Shown here in pieces: positions 1 through 12,005 of a stretch of DNA of 59,198 nucleotides. Source of the DNA: Zygnema cylindricum (taxonomy: Eukaryota; Streptophyta; Zygnematophyceae; Zygnematales; Zygnemataceae). The notes beneath the pieces were generated by a model that was given only the letters and a program-made list of their open reading frames with translations, had not been told where the DNA came from and ran no database searches. A program made the position numbers and the translations under genes. The stretch lies in assembly GCA_037447655.1 (NCBI GenBank), contig JBBHKE010001177.1, positions 1 to 59,198 of the forward strand, given 5' to 3'. Positions within the stretch are counted from its first letter, which is position 1, and each line of letters starts with the position of its first letter.

Positions 1-444
1 ATCTGCGCCGTCATTTAGTAGATCGTACGGCTGTAAAAGGACGTAAAGCGAGAAAGGACAAAAAAAATTGCCTGGCCGGGATTGCCCGAACGTCAGTTGT
101 GATTTTCTGTCCGATCTGGATAAGCGTGTCAAGGATTGCATCTGAACCGTAGAATACGGATATTCAGGAGTGTTCGATCGAGGACTTTTCTTTTTTTTTT
201 GCCCCGCGGTTTTTTTTCCTTTTTTACATTTTTTTTGGATTTTCTTGAGAAGCGTGTTGACTTTTAGGCCATACGATGACTCCTTGATTTTCCTATGACG
301 TGGAGCTCTGAGATATTTTGGTCCACTGGGACTCGTGAGTACGGACTGTCTAGCAAAGGGATTCATGTCCTGTCGATTGTGCAGCCGATTATTGGCGGGA
401 ACGATATTGTCGATTAGTGGTCGGTTGCTTGCCCCGATACGTAC
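1..444. other. Left-edge spacer, no gene seen
   Basis: AT-rich DNA with several T homopolymers (about 189-240). I find no coding signature, transposon domain or RNA gene here. The following TIR element begins at its right edge. Confidence 0.5.
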
Positions 445-647
445 TACACCGCGAATCGTTATTAGCGTTGAGAAATTATTAGTGTAAAGAAAAAATTAGC
501 GTCATTCATTCTAATTTAGTGCCAAGAGACGTGGCAAATTTTGGTCCACATCCTTAAATAGTGTAGTTTATTCTATTTAAGGTATTAATGTCAAAATTTT
601 GGGGCGCCGATAAAGAGTTCATAACGCTAATAACGATTCGCGGTGTA
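445..647. mobile_element. MITE M1, 203 bp, 27-bp inverted ends
   Basis: The left end (443-469) and right end (623-649) are perfect inverted repeats of 27 bp, with the core TACACCGCGAATCGTTATTA. The element is too short to encode a transposase and contains no ORF. The CACCG end is flanked by TA on both sides, which suggests a TA target duplication of the Tc1/mariner or Stowaway type, but a short duplication in AT-rich DNA is weak evidence. Two longer relatives with the same ends lie at 37413-37954 and 38056-38609. Confidence 0.78.
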
Positions 648-749
648 GTGCTTGCAAATGCTAAAAAAAATCTCGCGGTGAAAAAAGTAAAGGTTCGAGT
701 GCACGATGGAAAGAAAGCTTCACCACTGACCTAAGCATTTGTGATGTAC
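648..749. other. Short spacer between two TIR elements
   Basis: About 100 bp between M1 and the next TIR element. Nothing recognisable is seen. Confidence 0.4.
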
Positions 750-752
750 TAA

Positions 753-1518
753 GGGTGAACCTCCATCAGGCGAAAAATGAGGTTTATTACTGGAAAAAGT
801 GTATTTTCGTACAGGTCCAGCTCATTTTCGTACTTGGCCGTACTATTTTTTTTTTTTAAACGTTTACTGGAGATTCGTTAAGATTCTCCAAGATTTTTGT
901 CGAAAACTTCCACCGTCCGATTCTGAATTTTCGACGCAAATGGCCCCCTCTATCCAGTTTGTGGCGAGTCTCCTCAACTGTCCTCGCGAGGAGACTTGCC
1001 GTGTACTGGACGTGTCTATTGGTCCACTTGGAAACAAAAAGGTATATTCCTCGGCGGACGAGAGATGGCGACCTCACACTTAGCAAATGCCACCTGCCTT
1101 CGTACAGGGCGGATTCGAAAACGACGAATAAATCTTTGTTGCAGGATATCTCTTTGACGACTATTTCCCTTCGTGGAAAGGACTTTGCATACAAAACATA
1201 TTGGCAAACGATAAAAGTACAAATTTTCATTTTGAAAAGGATTTCGAAACGGTTTGGTACAACGAAATGACAAGATCGTACAATGCGCGTCTAGATATTA
1301 AAATCCGCGTTCGTCCGTACATGCGTCGTTCAGATTTTGTGCTTTTCGAATCTTATACTATTCGAGCGGCTGAACAGGATTCGGCGTTGTTCCAATCGCA
1401 ATCCAGAACATCAGCAATTGGTGCCTTGCTAACAAAACCTCATAGAGAAGTGATACGAATATTACTGCCAGTAAACGTGTCCGTACCATTACTGGGAACG
1501 CCTGATGGAGGTTCACCC
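753..1518. mobile_element. PIF/Harbinger-like MITE P1, 766 bp
   Basis: Inverted ends of 20 bp (753-772, starting GGGTGAACCTCC, and its exact complement at 1499-1518) are flanked on both sides by the trinucleotide TAA (750-752 and 1519-1521). A 3-bp TAA/TTA duplication with G-rich ends is typical of PIF/Harbinger and Tourist-like elements. The interior carries no transposase-like ORF; overlapping frames of about 100 codons on both strands look like chance. A related but more diverged element lies at 38984-39906. Confidence 0.82.
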
Positions 1519-1529
1519 TAAGGGTGGAC

Positions 1530-2542
1530 TTCTAAGCCGAGGCAGTCATCCTCTAACTTCTCTCTCCAACTCCCACACTTGTCGCAGTCACTGAGAAGTT
1601 GGAGAGGAAGCTAGAGCCATAGCTACCTAGGCTATCCAAAGGTTTACGGAAAATAAATTAGTTGATTTACCGATAGGTAGTTTTATTTGCTAAATGGATA
1701 TATGTCAAAAGCAGGATTTGATCTTGGTACCTGCCGTCCGTTAGGCAACCATTAGCGGGTAGACTTATCCGTTAAGTCTAGGACTAGTGATACATACAAT
1801 AGGGTTTGTTATTTATTTAAATATTACCACGTAGGATAATTCATTTAACTGCACTTGTTTACGGGATACATAGATCTAGGTATGTAAAAGTACAGATTAC
1901 GGTATATGTAAGAAAAAAGTACCGCGCATTTGTTTCTTTGACAAAACAAATATCCCGTAAGTATTTATCATGGCTGCGGTTGAAATCTGCAATCAATCGG
2001 ACGGCCGGGAAGAAAGCTGAGATCGCGGAAGAGAATCTCGGCGGTTTGTGGTCATCGCCACATCAGATGACACGTGGCAAAATTAAGTTGGATCGCGACA
2101 TCTCCGGGGATTACGGGACTGAATTCGGATATGACATGTGTCGACTTTTAGGCCATGTCGTACATTATCCGTACATAAAGTACACCTGCAACTGTACTTT
2201 TGTGTACGGAAGTGTAATATGATTGGTTACGTACACCAGTAGATAGATTTTGTGAGAGAGATAGGACTTAGTAAAATTGGTAGATAGGACCCTCTCTCCC
2301 AGAGAGCTTCTGTACAAAAGGTCAACTTTGACCCTCTATAACTTACTGCTCAGTGGAGAAAATTCAGACATTGTTTTTGCTATCAACTCAAGGGAGTCTT
2401 GTGTTCACAATGGTGAAGTGGTCAAAGTTTTTATCTGCCAGAGTGGCAGTTATTCTTGCTGAAATATAAAAGGGTCAGGGATATCCTAGAGGCTTCTTGA
2501 AAGCTGTTAATTTTGAGGACCTATGGAGGTCTCAAAGTTGCA
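1530..2542 (+). repeat. El1 5' LTR, truncated at its start
   Basis: It begins abruptly just right of MITE P1, at the conserved words CCGAGGCAGTC that normally sit about 75 bp into the LTR. It ends in TTGCA at 2542. It contains the antisense tRNA-like block, a GTAC hairpin, a CCAAT-type ATTGG and the gag ATG at 2523. It pairs with the 3' LTR at 25693-26760. Confidence 0.8.
1707..1780 (-). other. Antisense tRNA-like Pol III block (El1 5' LTR)
   Basis: Read on the minus strand it has an A-box-like segment (complement of 1763-1777), a degenerate B box (complement of 1714-1724, AGATCAAATCC) and an oligo-T of 4 (complement of 1707-1710). The block lies antisense to the retrotransposon. Confidence 0.45.
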
Positions 2543-3085
2543 AGTTATAGGCCTACCCTCTAGGGTACCCATATTTAACGGAAATGGCTTCATATATTGG
2601 GAAAGTATGATGACAGGAGCTCTATGCGAGAAAAGGTTTTGGGGGTTAGTAAGAGGACGAGTGGGGCGTCCATCAAGTCTTGGAATTCCTCCAGTTTTTG
2701 GAGGAAGCAGATTCACAAGGAAAGCAGATCAATCTTCAACAGTGGAGACAAAGGAACGAGAGGTGGTGGACAAAGGAACGGAGAAGTAGACGACCACACC
2801 AATAGCAACTCGTTCAGCATTCATGTCACCTTTTCCGAAGAACAAAGAGAATGACACTGATACCTAGGACTTCAACAATATGGCGGCAAAACACTTCATC
2901 TTCCGCCATCTTACTGAAGGGCTTGCATGCCCTCATTTGCAGGTAGAAAGGGCATCCGATCTTTAGATGGCTCTCACAGAGATGTACCGAAGTGGTACAA
3001 TTCAGCAACAACAGTTGGTAAATCAGAAAGTTAAAGAGTAGGTTTACAAAGAGGGGAAGATGTTGGACTTTTGCAATGAGCTTGC
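2523..3085 (+). pseudogene. El1 gag, N-terminal part
   Basis: It starts with an ATG that lies 20 nt before the LTR end, so the first codons come from the LTR and the primer site is translated. The visible protein has the copia Gag start (PSRVPIFNG, IYWESMM, LCEKRFWG). The frame stops after 88 codons and continues after shifts. An in-frame TAG sits at about 2864 where relatives have Trp. Gag forms the RNA-packaging particle in the cytoplasm. The reading stops at 3085, where El2 inserted, and resumes at 15782 after the duplicated CTTGC. Confidence 0.8.
2543..2557 (+). other. Primer-binding site, degenerate (El1)
   Basis: AGTTATAGGCCTACC directly follows the LTR end. It is a decayed form of the site GGTTATGGGCCCACC seen intact in El3, B1 and others. 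Confidence 0.6.
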
Positions 3086-4144
3086 TGAAACTCTGAGACC
3101 TTCATAAGTCCTCAGGGTAAGCAACTCACACGAAGCCTCTCGGATAAACCTGACCCTTTTGTGTTTTAGCAAGAATAACTGATTCCCTGACAATTAAAAA
3201 CTCTGAGCACCTTCACCTTTGTGAAGGCAAGACTCCCCTGAGTCAATAGCAAAAATAATCTCTGAATTTGCTCCCTTGAGCAGTAAGTTTTGGAGGGTCA
3301 AAGTTGACCTTTTGTACAGAAGCTTTCTTGGAGAGAGGGTCCTATCTAGAATTTTTTCCAAGTCCTATCTCTCTCACAAACTCTATCTACTGTTGTACGG
3401 CACGAATCATATTACACTGCCGTTTATAAAAGTAGAGTTGCCTATGTACTTTATGTACGAAATTTGTACTACAAAGCCTAAATGTCGTCACATGTCATAT
3501 CCGGATTCGGTTCGTAATTCCCGGAGATGCCGCGATCCAACGTAATCGTGCCACGTGTCATCCGATGTGGCAATGACCACAAACCGTCGAGAATCTCTTC
3601 CGCGATCTCGGCTTTCTTTTCGGCGGTCTTATTGAATGCAAATTTCAATCGTAGCCGTCATAAATGCATGTTCGGTATTTGTTTCGTAAAAGAAACAAAA
3701 TGCGCGCTATTTGTTTCTTTTCCATACGGAAATCTGTACGTTTACATAACGAGATTTATGTAACTATAAACATCCGCCATTAAATGAATTTTCCTACGTG
3801 GTAACATATAAATACATATCAAACCCAATAGAATGTATCCAAACATCTAGACTTAAAGGCTAAGGCTACCGCCTACCGGAGCTTCGACGGTCGGCAAGTA
3901 CCAAGATCAAATCGTGTCATTGACATACACCTTTTAGTACATAAGCCTTCCTATATATTAACTAATCTATTTCGCGTGAACCTTTGATAGCCTAGGTAGC
4001 CATGGCTCTAGCTTCCTCTCCAACTTCTCAGTGACTGCAACAAGTGTAGTAGTTTGAGAGAGAAGTTAGAGGCAAACTTACTCGGCTTCTTTCTGTATTC
4101 CCATTTAGACCTATAAAATAATAAAATAACCATCGATTTCTACA
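3086..4144 (-). repeat. El2 3' LTR
   Basis: It runs from the complement of TTTCA (3086) to the complement of TGTAG (4144), about 1,059 bp. Its partner is 14724-15776. The polypurine tract next to it (about 4145-4157) is mutated relative to AAAATAAGGGGAG in the relatives. Confidence 0.88.
3848..3935 (+). other. Antisense tRNA-like Pol III block (El2 3' LTR)
   Basis: The A box is at 3851-3865 (ACTTAAAGGCTAAGG), a weak B box at about 3903-3914 and TTTT at 3932-3935. It is on the plus strand, opposite to El2. Confidence 0.45.
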
Positions 4145-6813
4145 CTCTGTTTATTTTCTTGTCAATCTTTAATTTCAGACCACACTTCTCCCTGCAAAAA
4201 ATTAGCTTAGGGGAAGGCACAGGTTTGGTCATCATATGTGCTACCATCTCACTATCTGGTCGGTACTCTAAACTGATTATTTTGTTTTCTACTTTCTCTC
4301 TAACAAAGCTGAGTCTAATGTCCATGTGTTTAGCTTTAAAATGATGTTTAGGATTGGCAGAAATAGCGATTGCTGCCTGATTATCACAAAATATTTTCTG
4401 CACACCACTCTTAAGGTGACCAAGCTCACCAAGCAAAGACTTGACCCACATCAATTCTTTTACAGCAGAGCAAGAGGCCATATACTCAGCCTCCATGGTG
4501 GACTGAGCAATAACCTTTTGTTGTTTGCTACTCCAACAGCAAGCCCCATCACCCACATATAAACCATATCCAGAAGTACATCTCCTCATCGGAGCATCAC
4601 CAAAACTGGCATCACTCCAAGTAGTGATGTAAGAATTCTCCCCACCCAAATGCAACCATAGATCTCTAGTTCCTATCAAATATCTAAGGACTCTCTTAGT
4701 TGCCTCCCAATCCCTCTAAGTGGGAGCATTTAGACTTCTACTCAGCACTCCTACAGCTGCAGCTAAATTCGGCCGGGTACAATTAATAAAATAGATTAGA
4801 CTTCCCACTACTTGCCTGTAAGGAATAGTCTCTATGAACTTCTGTTCTTTAGGAAATAATTCCTCGTCTAGGATTATGACTCTTTCTTCCTCACTCCCTT
4901 AACTTCTCTTCTTTAACTCCAATGGAGTTGTACAACTATTAGCTTTATCCATCTGAAATTTTTTCAGCAAGTTCTCTATTGCTTCCTTTTGAGTCAATCT
5001 TATAATCTTTCTTTTTAGATCACTTTCTACTTAAATTCCCAAAATATATTTTGCTTGCCCTAAATCCTTCATTTCAAATCTCCCCTTAAGATCGGTATTC
5101 AATTTATAAAATTTTTCCATTGAATTACTTAAAATAAGTAAATCATCAACATAAATTGCAATTAATATAATACCTTCGTCATCTTCAAAAACATAAAATG
5201 AGTGATCTGAGCTGATCCAGATATATCCCAGACCGGTAAGAAACTCATCAAGTTTCTTATTCCACTGTCGAGGCGCCTGTTTAAAACCGTAAAGGGATTT
5301 AATCATCCAGCATACCTTATTCTCCTCTCCTTCCTCCATAAATCCTTCGGGTTGTAGCATGAAGATCTCCTCTTCCACTTCTCCATGCAAAAAGGTTGTC
5401 TTGATGTCCATCTGGTGCACCTCCATGTCTTCCGTTGCTGTTAGGCTGAGAAGTATGCGGACGGAGGGAAATTTGATGACTACCCTCCTTTTGTGTAAAT
5501 CCTTTTGCCACTAATCTAGCCTTGTAGTGCTTAGTTGTGTTATCTGGTTTCAGTTTTAATTTGAAAACCCACTTAAAACCGATTGGTTTTGCAATTAGGT
5601 GGACAATCCACCAGCTTCCAAGTATCGGCTGCCATAATTGAGGCCATCTCCTCATTGATGGCTGTCTTCCACTGATTTCTTTTTGGACAAGTCATCGCCT
5701 CTCCATAAGTTTGAGCTTCATCTTGATGAGATAGTTTAGTTACCTTGTTATTAACCTTTTTTTCTTGCAGTCTTTTGCTACTTCTCCTTCCCCCCTCAAA
5801 ATTTGAGGCCGGAATAGATGGTTCTCGTGGATTCTTTCAAACAATCTCAGCTTCTCCCATATCCTTTGATTCCAAATCAATTTCAATCACGTCTTCCGCT
5901 TCAGGTAGATTTGTCAATGGAGTTTCTGCAGCCGAGTCATATTCGGTCTGATATGTACCTGCAAGAATGTCATCTTCTCTAAAACTTGGATAGTTAGGAA
6001 GCTCAAAGTTATCGGAATTTTCTGACTAAATCTGATTTTTACTGACTTTGTATACTTGAAGAGATCCACGGACTTTCCTTTGTCCATAACTACTAGATGC
6101 TTTACTTAGATTTTATCTTCCCTTTTTAGATCATAAACTCTATATCCTTTAACATCCTCATCATATCCTAATAAGTATCCCGGTTTTCCTTTAAGATCTA
6201 GCTTCCAATTAGACCGATTTGTATCTAGACTGAATACTTGACTGCCGAAAACCTTTAAGTGAGATATGTTTGGCTTTCGGCCTGTTCATCTCTCATAAGG
6301 TGTTTGATCTTTTATAGCCGAAGTAAGAAGTCTATTTTTGAGGTAATTAGCAAAGTTCATTGCTTCGGCCCAAAACCTTTTTCATATCTTCTTGTCCGAC
6401 AACATACTTCTAGCAGTTATGACTAAGTGTCCTATTTAATCTTTCAGCTACCCCATTTTGTTATGGGTTTTCTGGAAGCGTCATTTAGTGTTGCACTCCA
6501 TCTTCCCTCAAAAAATCCTCAAACTGGTTAGAAGTATACTCTCCACCATTGCCACTCCTTACTCTCTTGATTGGAGTTTCATGGAGTTTTTCGCTCTATG
6601 ATTTATATTGTCTAAAACAATCCTGAGCCTTTGACTTGTTTTTCAAAAAATACACCCTGGAATACCAAGACCAATCATCATTAATAGTCATCATAAATCT
6701 CTTCCCCCTCGGTGAGAGCACTTTAGCCTGTCCCCAAATTTATGTGTGTACTAAATCTAGAATTTTTTCTCCCTTTTAAGTGGTTATTTTGGGAAAGGGT
6801 AATCTGTGTGCTT
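4145..6813 (-). pseudogene. El2 pol, C-terminal half (integrase end, RT, RNase H)
   Basis: Reading leftward from 6813 the order is integrase core, the integrase-RT linker, reverse transcriptase (about 5655-4960) and RNase H (about 4820-4145). The RT active site YVDD is intact at 5142-5153 and is preceded by KSLYGFKQAPRQWNKKL. RNase H shows STMEAEYMAS and DNQAAIAIS. Several stops and frameshifts break the frame, and about 25 bp are missing near 5490 just before the RT core. The normal stop has changed to Lys, so RNase H reads on for a few codons. The coding sequence resumes at 13066 beyond El3. Confidence 0.88.
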
Positions 6814-7003
6814 TGTAGAAATTAATGGTCCATTTTAAGTATTTTCTAGGTCTAAAAAGAAATATAGAAAGAAGCCGAGGCAGTCTACCTCTAACTTCTC
6901 TCTCCAACTCTCAAACTTGTCGCAGTCACTGAGGAATTCGAGAGGCTACCTAAGCTTTCCAGAGGTTTACGGGAAATTTATATTAGTTAGGGGTTTATTT
7001 ACT

Positions 7004-7090
7004 AAAAGGTATGTGCCGGCCACAGGATTTGATCCTGGTACCTACCGGCCGGCAGAGAGCAGGTAGCCGTTAGCCTTAGCTGTTAAGTCT
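7004..7090 (-). other. Antisense tRNA-like Pol III block (El3 5' LTR)
   Basis: On the minus strand: A box (complement of 7074-7087), B box GGATCAAATCC (complement of 7025-7035) and TTTT (complement of 7004-7007). Confidence 0.5.
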
Positions 7091-7487
7091 AGAACTAGTG
7101 TTACGTACTATATGGTTTGATATTTACTTAAACATTAATAGGTAGGATAATTCATTTAACTGTAATTGTTTACGGGATAAATAGATCCGATAATGTATAA
7201 GTACGGATTACGGTACGGACACCAAATCAATACCGCGCATTTATTTCTTTAGTGAAACTAATACCGCGCATGTATTTATTACGGCTACGATTAAATTCGA
7301 ATTTAATCGGACGGCCGAAATTAGCGTCGAGATCGCCGAAAAAGATTTTGGCGGTTTGTGGCCATCGCCCCATCGGATGACACGTGGCGAAATTACATTG
7401 GATCGTGGTATCTCCGGAGATTATGGCACCGAATCCGGATATGACATCTGTCGACATTTACGCCATGTCGTACAATGTCCGTACATA

Positions 7488-7629
7488 AAGTACACCGGCA
7501 GCTGTACTTTTGCGTACAGAACACTAATCTGATTGGCCCCGTAAATCAATAGATAGAGTCTGTGAGAGAGATAGTACTTAGAAAAAAGAGGAGATAGGAC
7601 CCTCTCTCCCAGAGAGCTTCTGTACAAAA
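7488..7629 (+). promoter_or_regulatory. El3 LTR promoter region with GTAC hairpin
   Basis: AAAGTAC (7488-7494) and GTACTTT (7504-7510) form a hairpin whose outer arms also pair (CCGTAC with GTACGG in less decayed copies). About 20 bp on lies GATTGG (7531-7536), a reversed CCAAT box. A CTCTC/GAGAG inverted pair and a TATA-like TACAAAA (7623-7629) follow. The start of transcription is inferred, not shown. Confidence 0.45.
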
Positions 7630-7833
7630 GGTCAACTTTGACCCTCCATAACTTACTGATCAGGGGAGCAAATTCAAAGATTCTTTTTGCTATCGACTCA
7701 GGGGAGTCTTGCCTACACAGAGGTGCAGGTGGTCACAGTTTTTGTCTGCCAGGGTGGGAGTTGTTTATGCTGAAACACAAATAGGTTAGAGTTATCCTAG
7801 AGGCTTCTTGGAAGCTGTCCACTCTGAAGCCTT

Positions 7834-10800
7834 ATGGAGGTCTCAAAGTTTCAGGTTATGGGCCCACCCTCTAGGTTACCAATCTTTAATGGAACTGGCT
7901 TCATATACTGGGAAAGTATGATGATAGGAGCTCTATGCGAAAAAAGGTTTTGGGGGATAGTGAGTGGACGGTTGGGGCGTCCATCAAGTGTTGGAATCCC
8001 TCCAGGGTTTAGAGGAAGTAGATTCACCAAGAAAGAGGATCCACCTTCAACGGAGGAAACAAAGGAAGGAGAAGTGGTGGACAAAGGAAAGGAGAAGGAG
8101 GCGACCACACCAATAGCAGCTGGTTCGGCATTCATGCCACCTATTCCGAGGAACGAGGAGAATGATAATGAAACCTAGGACTTCAACAATATGGCGGCAA
8201 AGCACTTCATCCTACGCCATCTCACTCAAGGACTTGCATGTCCTCATTTGCAGGTAGAAAGGGCATCCAATCTTTGGATGTCTCTCATAGAGATGTACCG
8301 AAGTGGTATGATTCAGCAACAGTAATTGGTTGATCAGAAAGTTAAAAAGTATGTATAGAAAGGGGGGATGATGTTGGATTTTTGGAATGAGCTTGCTACA
8401 CTCTCCATGGAGCTAGAGAGTGCGGGGAAAGATTTTAGTGAAAATGAAAAGGTTAACTGTTTACCGATGAAGTTACCCGATGAGTTCGAGAACATAGTCA
8501 ATCGTGTGCAGGACTTGCCGGACTCAAGGTGGATATGGAACTCAGTGGTAGGGATGATTCTCGTTCGGGAGAATACGATTAATCTCTGAAGAGGAGGAAA
8601 GAGTGGCCAAGCCTTGGCAACAGCGACGGATTGGAGGAACAAGGATTCCTGGAAACCGGTCAGAAACTATGGGGGGAGGGAGCAAAAAAATCAGACCGAC
8701 GAGTTTGGACCAAGGGCTCCCAAAGGTTTATGTTATTTTTGTAAGAAACCTGGGAACTATATGGCAGAGTGCACTAAGCTAACCGAGCTTCGGTTAAAGG
8801 AGGGGCAGAGCGGTGATACCCCGAGAGGAAAGAAAAAGGCCCTTGTGACACAGGTACATCAGGCGGAATCCGAGGACGAGGACAATGAGCTCCTTTTAGA
8901 TGAGGAGTTGGAGGCGAAAAACGAGGTCAAAATTCCACGAAGGCAGAAATGTGCTTACAGAGGATTGAAAGGTGAAACAGGCTGGAGTGTAGATTCATGT
9001 GCCTCCATGCACATGTGTAAGGATAGGCACCTGTTCACTAAGATAAGAAATATTCCCACCGTAGAGATAGAGTACGGGGATGGGAGGATAGTCACCACTA
9101 CTCTTGTAGGATCGGTAGATTTGAAAGTGTTACTAGAAGGAAAGACATCCATAATAACATTCTCCGATGTATTGTTTATTCCGGAGCTGAACAAAAACCT
9201 CATCCTACATCCATATTAAATGATAAGGATTTTTTTACTAGCACTAGGGAAGGAGTCTTTGTTGCAAGTTTTGATGAGGATGTTTATTTCATTGCTGAGA
9301 AAGGTAGCCATGGGATGTTTAGGCTGGTTTTAAGTAATGAAAAGAAGAAACTTTATTATGTTGGTGTTCATGATATCATGATGTGGCATAAGAGGCTTGG
9401 GCATGTGAATCTAGACAAGTTAAGAGAGATGAAAAAGATGGGTGTGGTGGAAGGGATTAAGTTCAATGAGAATGATAATATAAGTGATTGTAGTGGATGT
9501 GCTAAAGGTAAAGCACACATATTACCCTTTCCTAAAACAGCCACCCATAAGGGAGAAAAAATTATAGATCTAGTACACACAGATATTTGGGGACCGGCTA
9601 AAGTACCCTCACCGGGGGGGAAGAGATTTATGATGACTATCATTGATGATTGGTCTCGGTAATCCCGAGTGTATTTTTTGAAAAACAAGTCCGAAGCTCA
9701 AAATTGTTTTAGACAATATAAAGCATGGAGCGAAAAACTCCATGAAACTTGAATCAATAGAATACGGAGTGACAATGGTGGAGAGTATACTTCAAACCAG
9801 TTTGAGGATTTTCTGAGGGAAGATGGGGTCCAACACCAAAAGACAGTTCCAGAAAACCCGGAACAGAATGGGGTAGCTGAAAGGTTAAAAAGAACACTAA
9901 GTGATAGTGCAAGAGGTATGTTGTCAGATAAGAAGATAGGAAAAAGGTTTTGGGCAAAAGCAATGAACAGTGCTAATTACCTCAAAAACAGAGTTTTTAC
10001 TTCAGCTATAAAAGATCAAACATCTTATGAGAGATGGACAGGTCGGAAACCAGACATATCTCACTTAAAGGTTTTCGGCAGTCAAGTATTCAGTCTAGAT
10101 ACTGATCGGTCCAATTGGAAGCTAGATCTTAAAGGAAAACCGGGATACTTATTAGGATATGAAGAGGATGTTAAAGGATATAGAGTTTATGATCTAAAAA
10201 GGGAAGATAAAATCTAAGTAAAGCATCTAGTAGTTATGGACAAAGGAAAGTGCGTGGATCTCTTCAAGTATACAAAGTCAGTAAAAATCAGATTTAGTCA
10301 GAAAATTCCGATAACTTTGAGCTTCCTAACTATCCAAGTTTTAGAGAAGATGACATTCTTGCAGGTACATATCAGACCGAATATGACTCGGCTGCAGAAA
10401 CTCCAGTGACAAATCTACCTGAAGCGGAAGACGTGATTGAAATTGATTCGGAATCAAGGGATAGGGGAGAAACCGAGATTGTTTGAAAGAATCCACGAGA
10501 ACCATCTATTACGGCCTCAGATTTTGAGGGGGGAAGGAGAAGTAGCAAAAGACTGCAAGAAAAAAAGGTTAATAACAAGGTAACTAAACTATCTCATCAA
10601 GATGAACCTCAAACTTATGGAGAGGCGATGACTTGTCCAGAAAGAAATCGGTGGAAGACAGCCATCAATGAGGAGATGGCCTAAATTATGGCAACCGATA
10701 CTTGGGAGCTGGTGGATTGTCCACCTAACCGAACACCAATCGGTTGTAAGTGGGTTTTCAAATTAAAACTGAACCCAAATAACACAATCGAGCGCTACAA

Positions 10801-11992
10801 GGCCCGACTAGTGGCAAAGGGATTTACACAAAAGGAGGGAATTGACTACGAAGAAACCTTTGCCCGGTGGTCAGATTTCCCTCCGTCCGCATACTTCTCA
10901 GCCTACCAGCAGCGGAAGACATGGAGGTGCACCAGATGGACATTTAAACGACCTTTTTGCATCGAGAATTGGAAGAGGAGATCTTTATGCGACAACCCAA
11001 AGGATTTGTGGAGGAAGGAGAGGAGAGTAAGGTATGCCGGCTGATTAAATCTCTTTATGGTTTGAAACATGCGCCTAAACAGTGGAATAAGAAGCTTGAT
11101 GAGTTTCTTACCGGTCTGGGATATATCCGGATCAACTCAGATCAATCAATCTATGTTTTCGAAGATGAGGAAGGTTTTATATTTATTGCAATTTATTTTG
11201 ATGATTTGCTTGTTTTATGTAAATCAATGGAAAAAATTAATAAACTGAAAACCGATCTTAAGGGGAGATTTGAAATGAAGGATATGGGGGAAAAAAATAT
11301 ATTTTGGGAATTGAAGTAGAGAGACACCGAAAAAGAAAAATTATAAGATTGACTCAAAAGGAAGCAATAGGGAACATGCATGAAAAATTTCAAATGGATA
11401 AAGCTAATAGTTGTACAACTCCAATGGAGTTGAAGAAGGGAAGTAAGGGGAGTGAGGAAGAAGGAGTCATATACTTAGACGACTAATTATCTCCTGAAGA
11501 ACAAAAGTTCATGCAGACTATTCCTTACAGGCAAGTAGTGGGAAGTCTAATCTATTTTATGAATTGTACCCGACAGAATTTAGCTGCAACCGTAGGAGTT
11601 CTGAGTAGTAGTCTAGATGCTCCCACTAAGAGTGATTGTGAGGCAACTAAGATAGTCTTTAGATATTTGATAGGAACTAGGGATCTATGCTTATATTTGG
11701 GTGGGGAGAAATACAGACATAACTCCTTGGTCTCCTTAAACGTGGTGTGCAGAAGTTTTTTTGTGATAATCAAGCAGCAATCGCTATTTCTGCCAATCCT
11801 AAACATCATTTCAAAGCCAAACACATGGACATCAGACTCAGCTTTGTTAGAGAGAAAGTAGAAAATAAAATAATCAGTTTAGAGTACAGACCAGATAGTG
11901 AGATGGTAGCAGATATGATGACCAAATCTGTGCCTTCCCCAAAGCTAATTTTCTACAGGGAGAAGTGTGGTCTGAAAATAAAGATTGACTAG
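7834..11992 (+). pseudogene. El3 gag-pol, multiply broken
   Basis: The domain order is complete. Gag starts at 7834 inside the LTR. The zinc knuckle is at 8731-8772 with its His changed to Asn (CYFCKKPGNYMAEC). Protease is at 8992 with DSG changed to DSC. Integrase HHCC begins at about 9384 (WHKRLGH, CSGCAKGK), followed by the DDE core to about 9870. RT has YFDD at about 11192-11203, and an RNase H remnant follows. A TAG at 8176 replaces a Gag Trp, a TAA at 9660 replaces an integrase Tyr, and another TAA is at about 10682. RNase H has lost about 220 bp at 11727-11742, apparently between short repeats. The product would have been the capsid, protease, integrase and RT/RNase H polyprotein. Confidence 0.9.
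7854..7868 (+). other. Primer-binding site, half-tRNA type (El3)
   Basis: GGTTATGGGCCCACC directly follows the LTR. It is the exact complement of the anticodon-arm segment GGUGGGCCCAUAACC of plant initiator tRNA-Met (from memory). It is not complementary to the tRNA 3' end. Drosophila copia uses the same kind of 5'-half tRNA primer. Confidence 0.8.
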
Positions 11993-12005
11993 AAAATAAG
12001 GGGAG

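Larger units (their letters stand above)
6814..7853 (+). repeat. El3 5' LTR
   Basis: It starts TGTAGAAATTAATGG and ends GTTTCA. Features in order: antisense tRNA-like block (7004-7090), G-box CACGTGGC (7381-7388), GTAC hairpin (7488-7510), ATTGG (about 7532), a TATA-like TACAAAA (7623-7629) and the gag ATG at 7834. A stretch containing GGAGCTAGAGCCATG, present in the 3' LTR, is missing near 6945. Confidence 0.92.

Noticed and set aside
856-1521. Overlapping ORFs on both strands as a transposase
   Set aside because: All are about 60-125 codons, mutually overlapping and without transposase motifs; they lie inside MITE P1.
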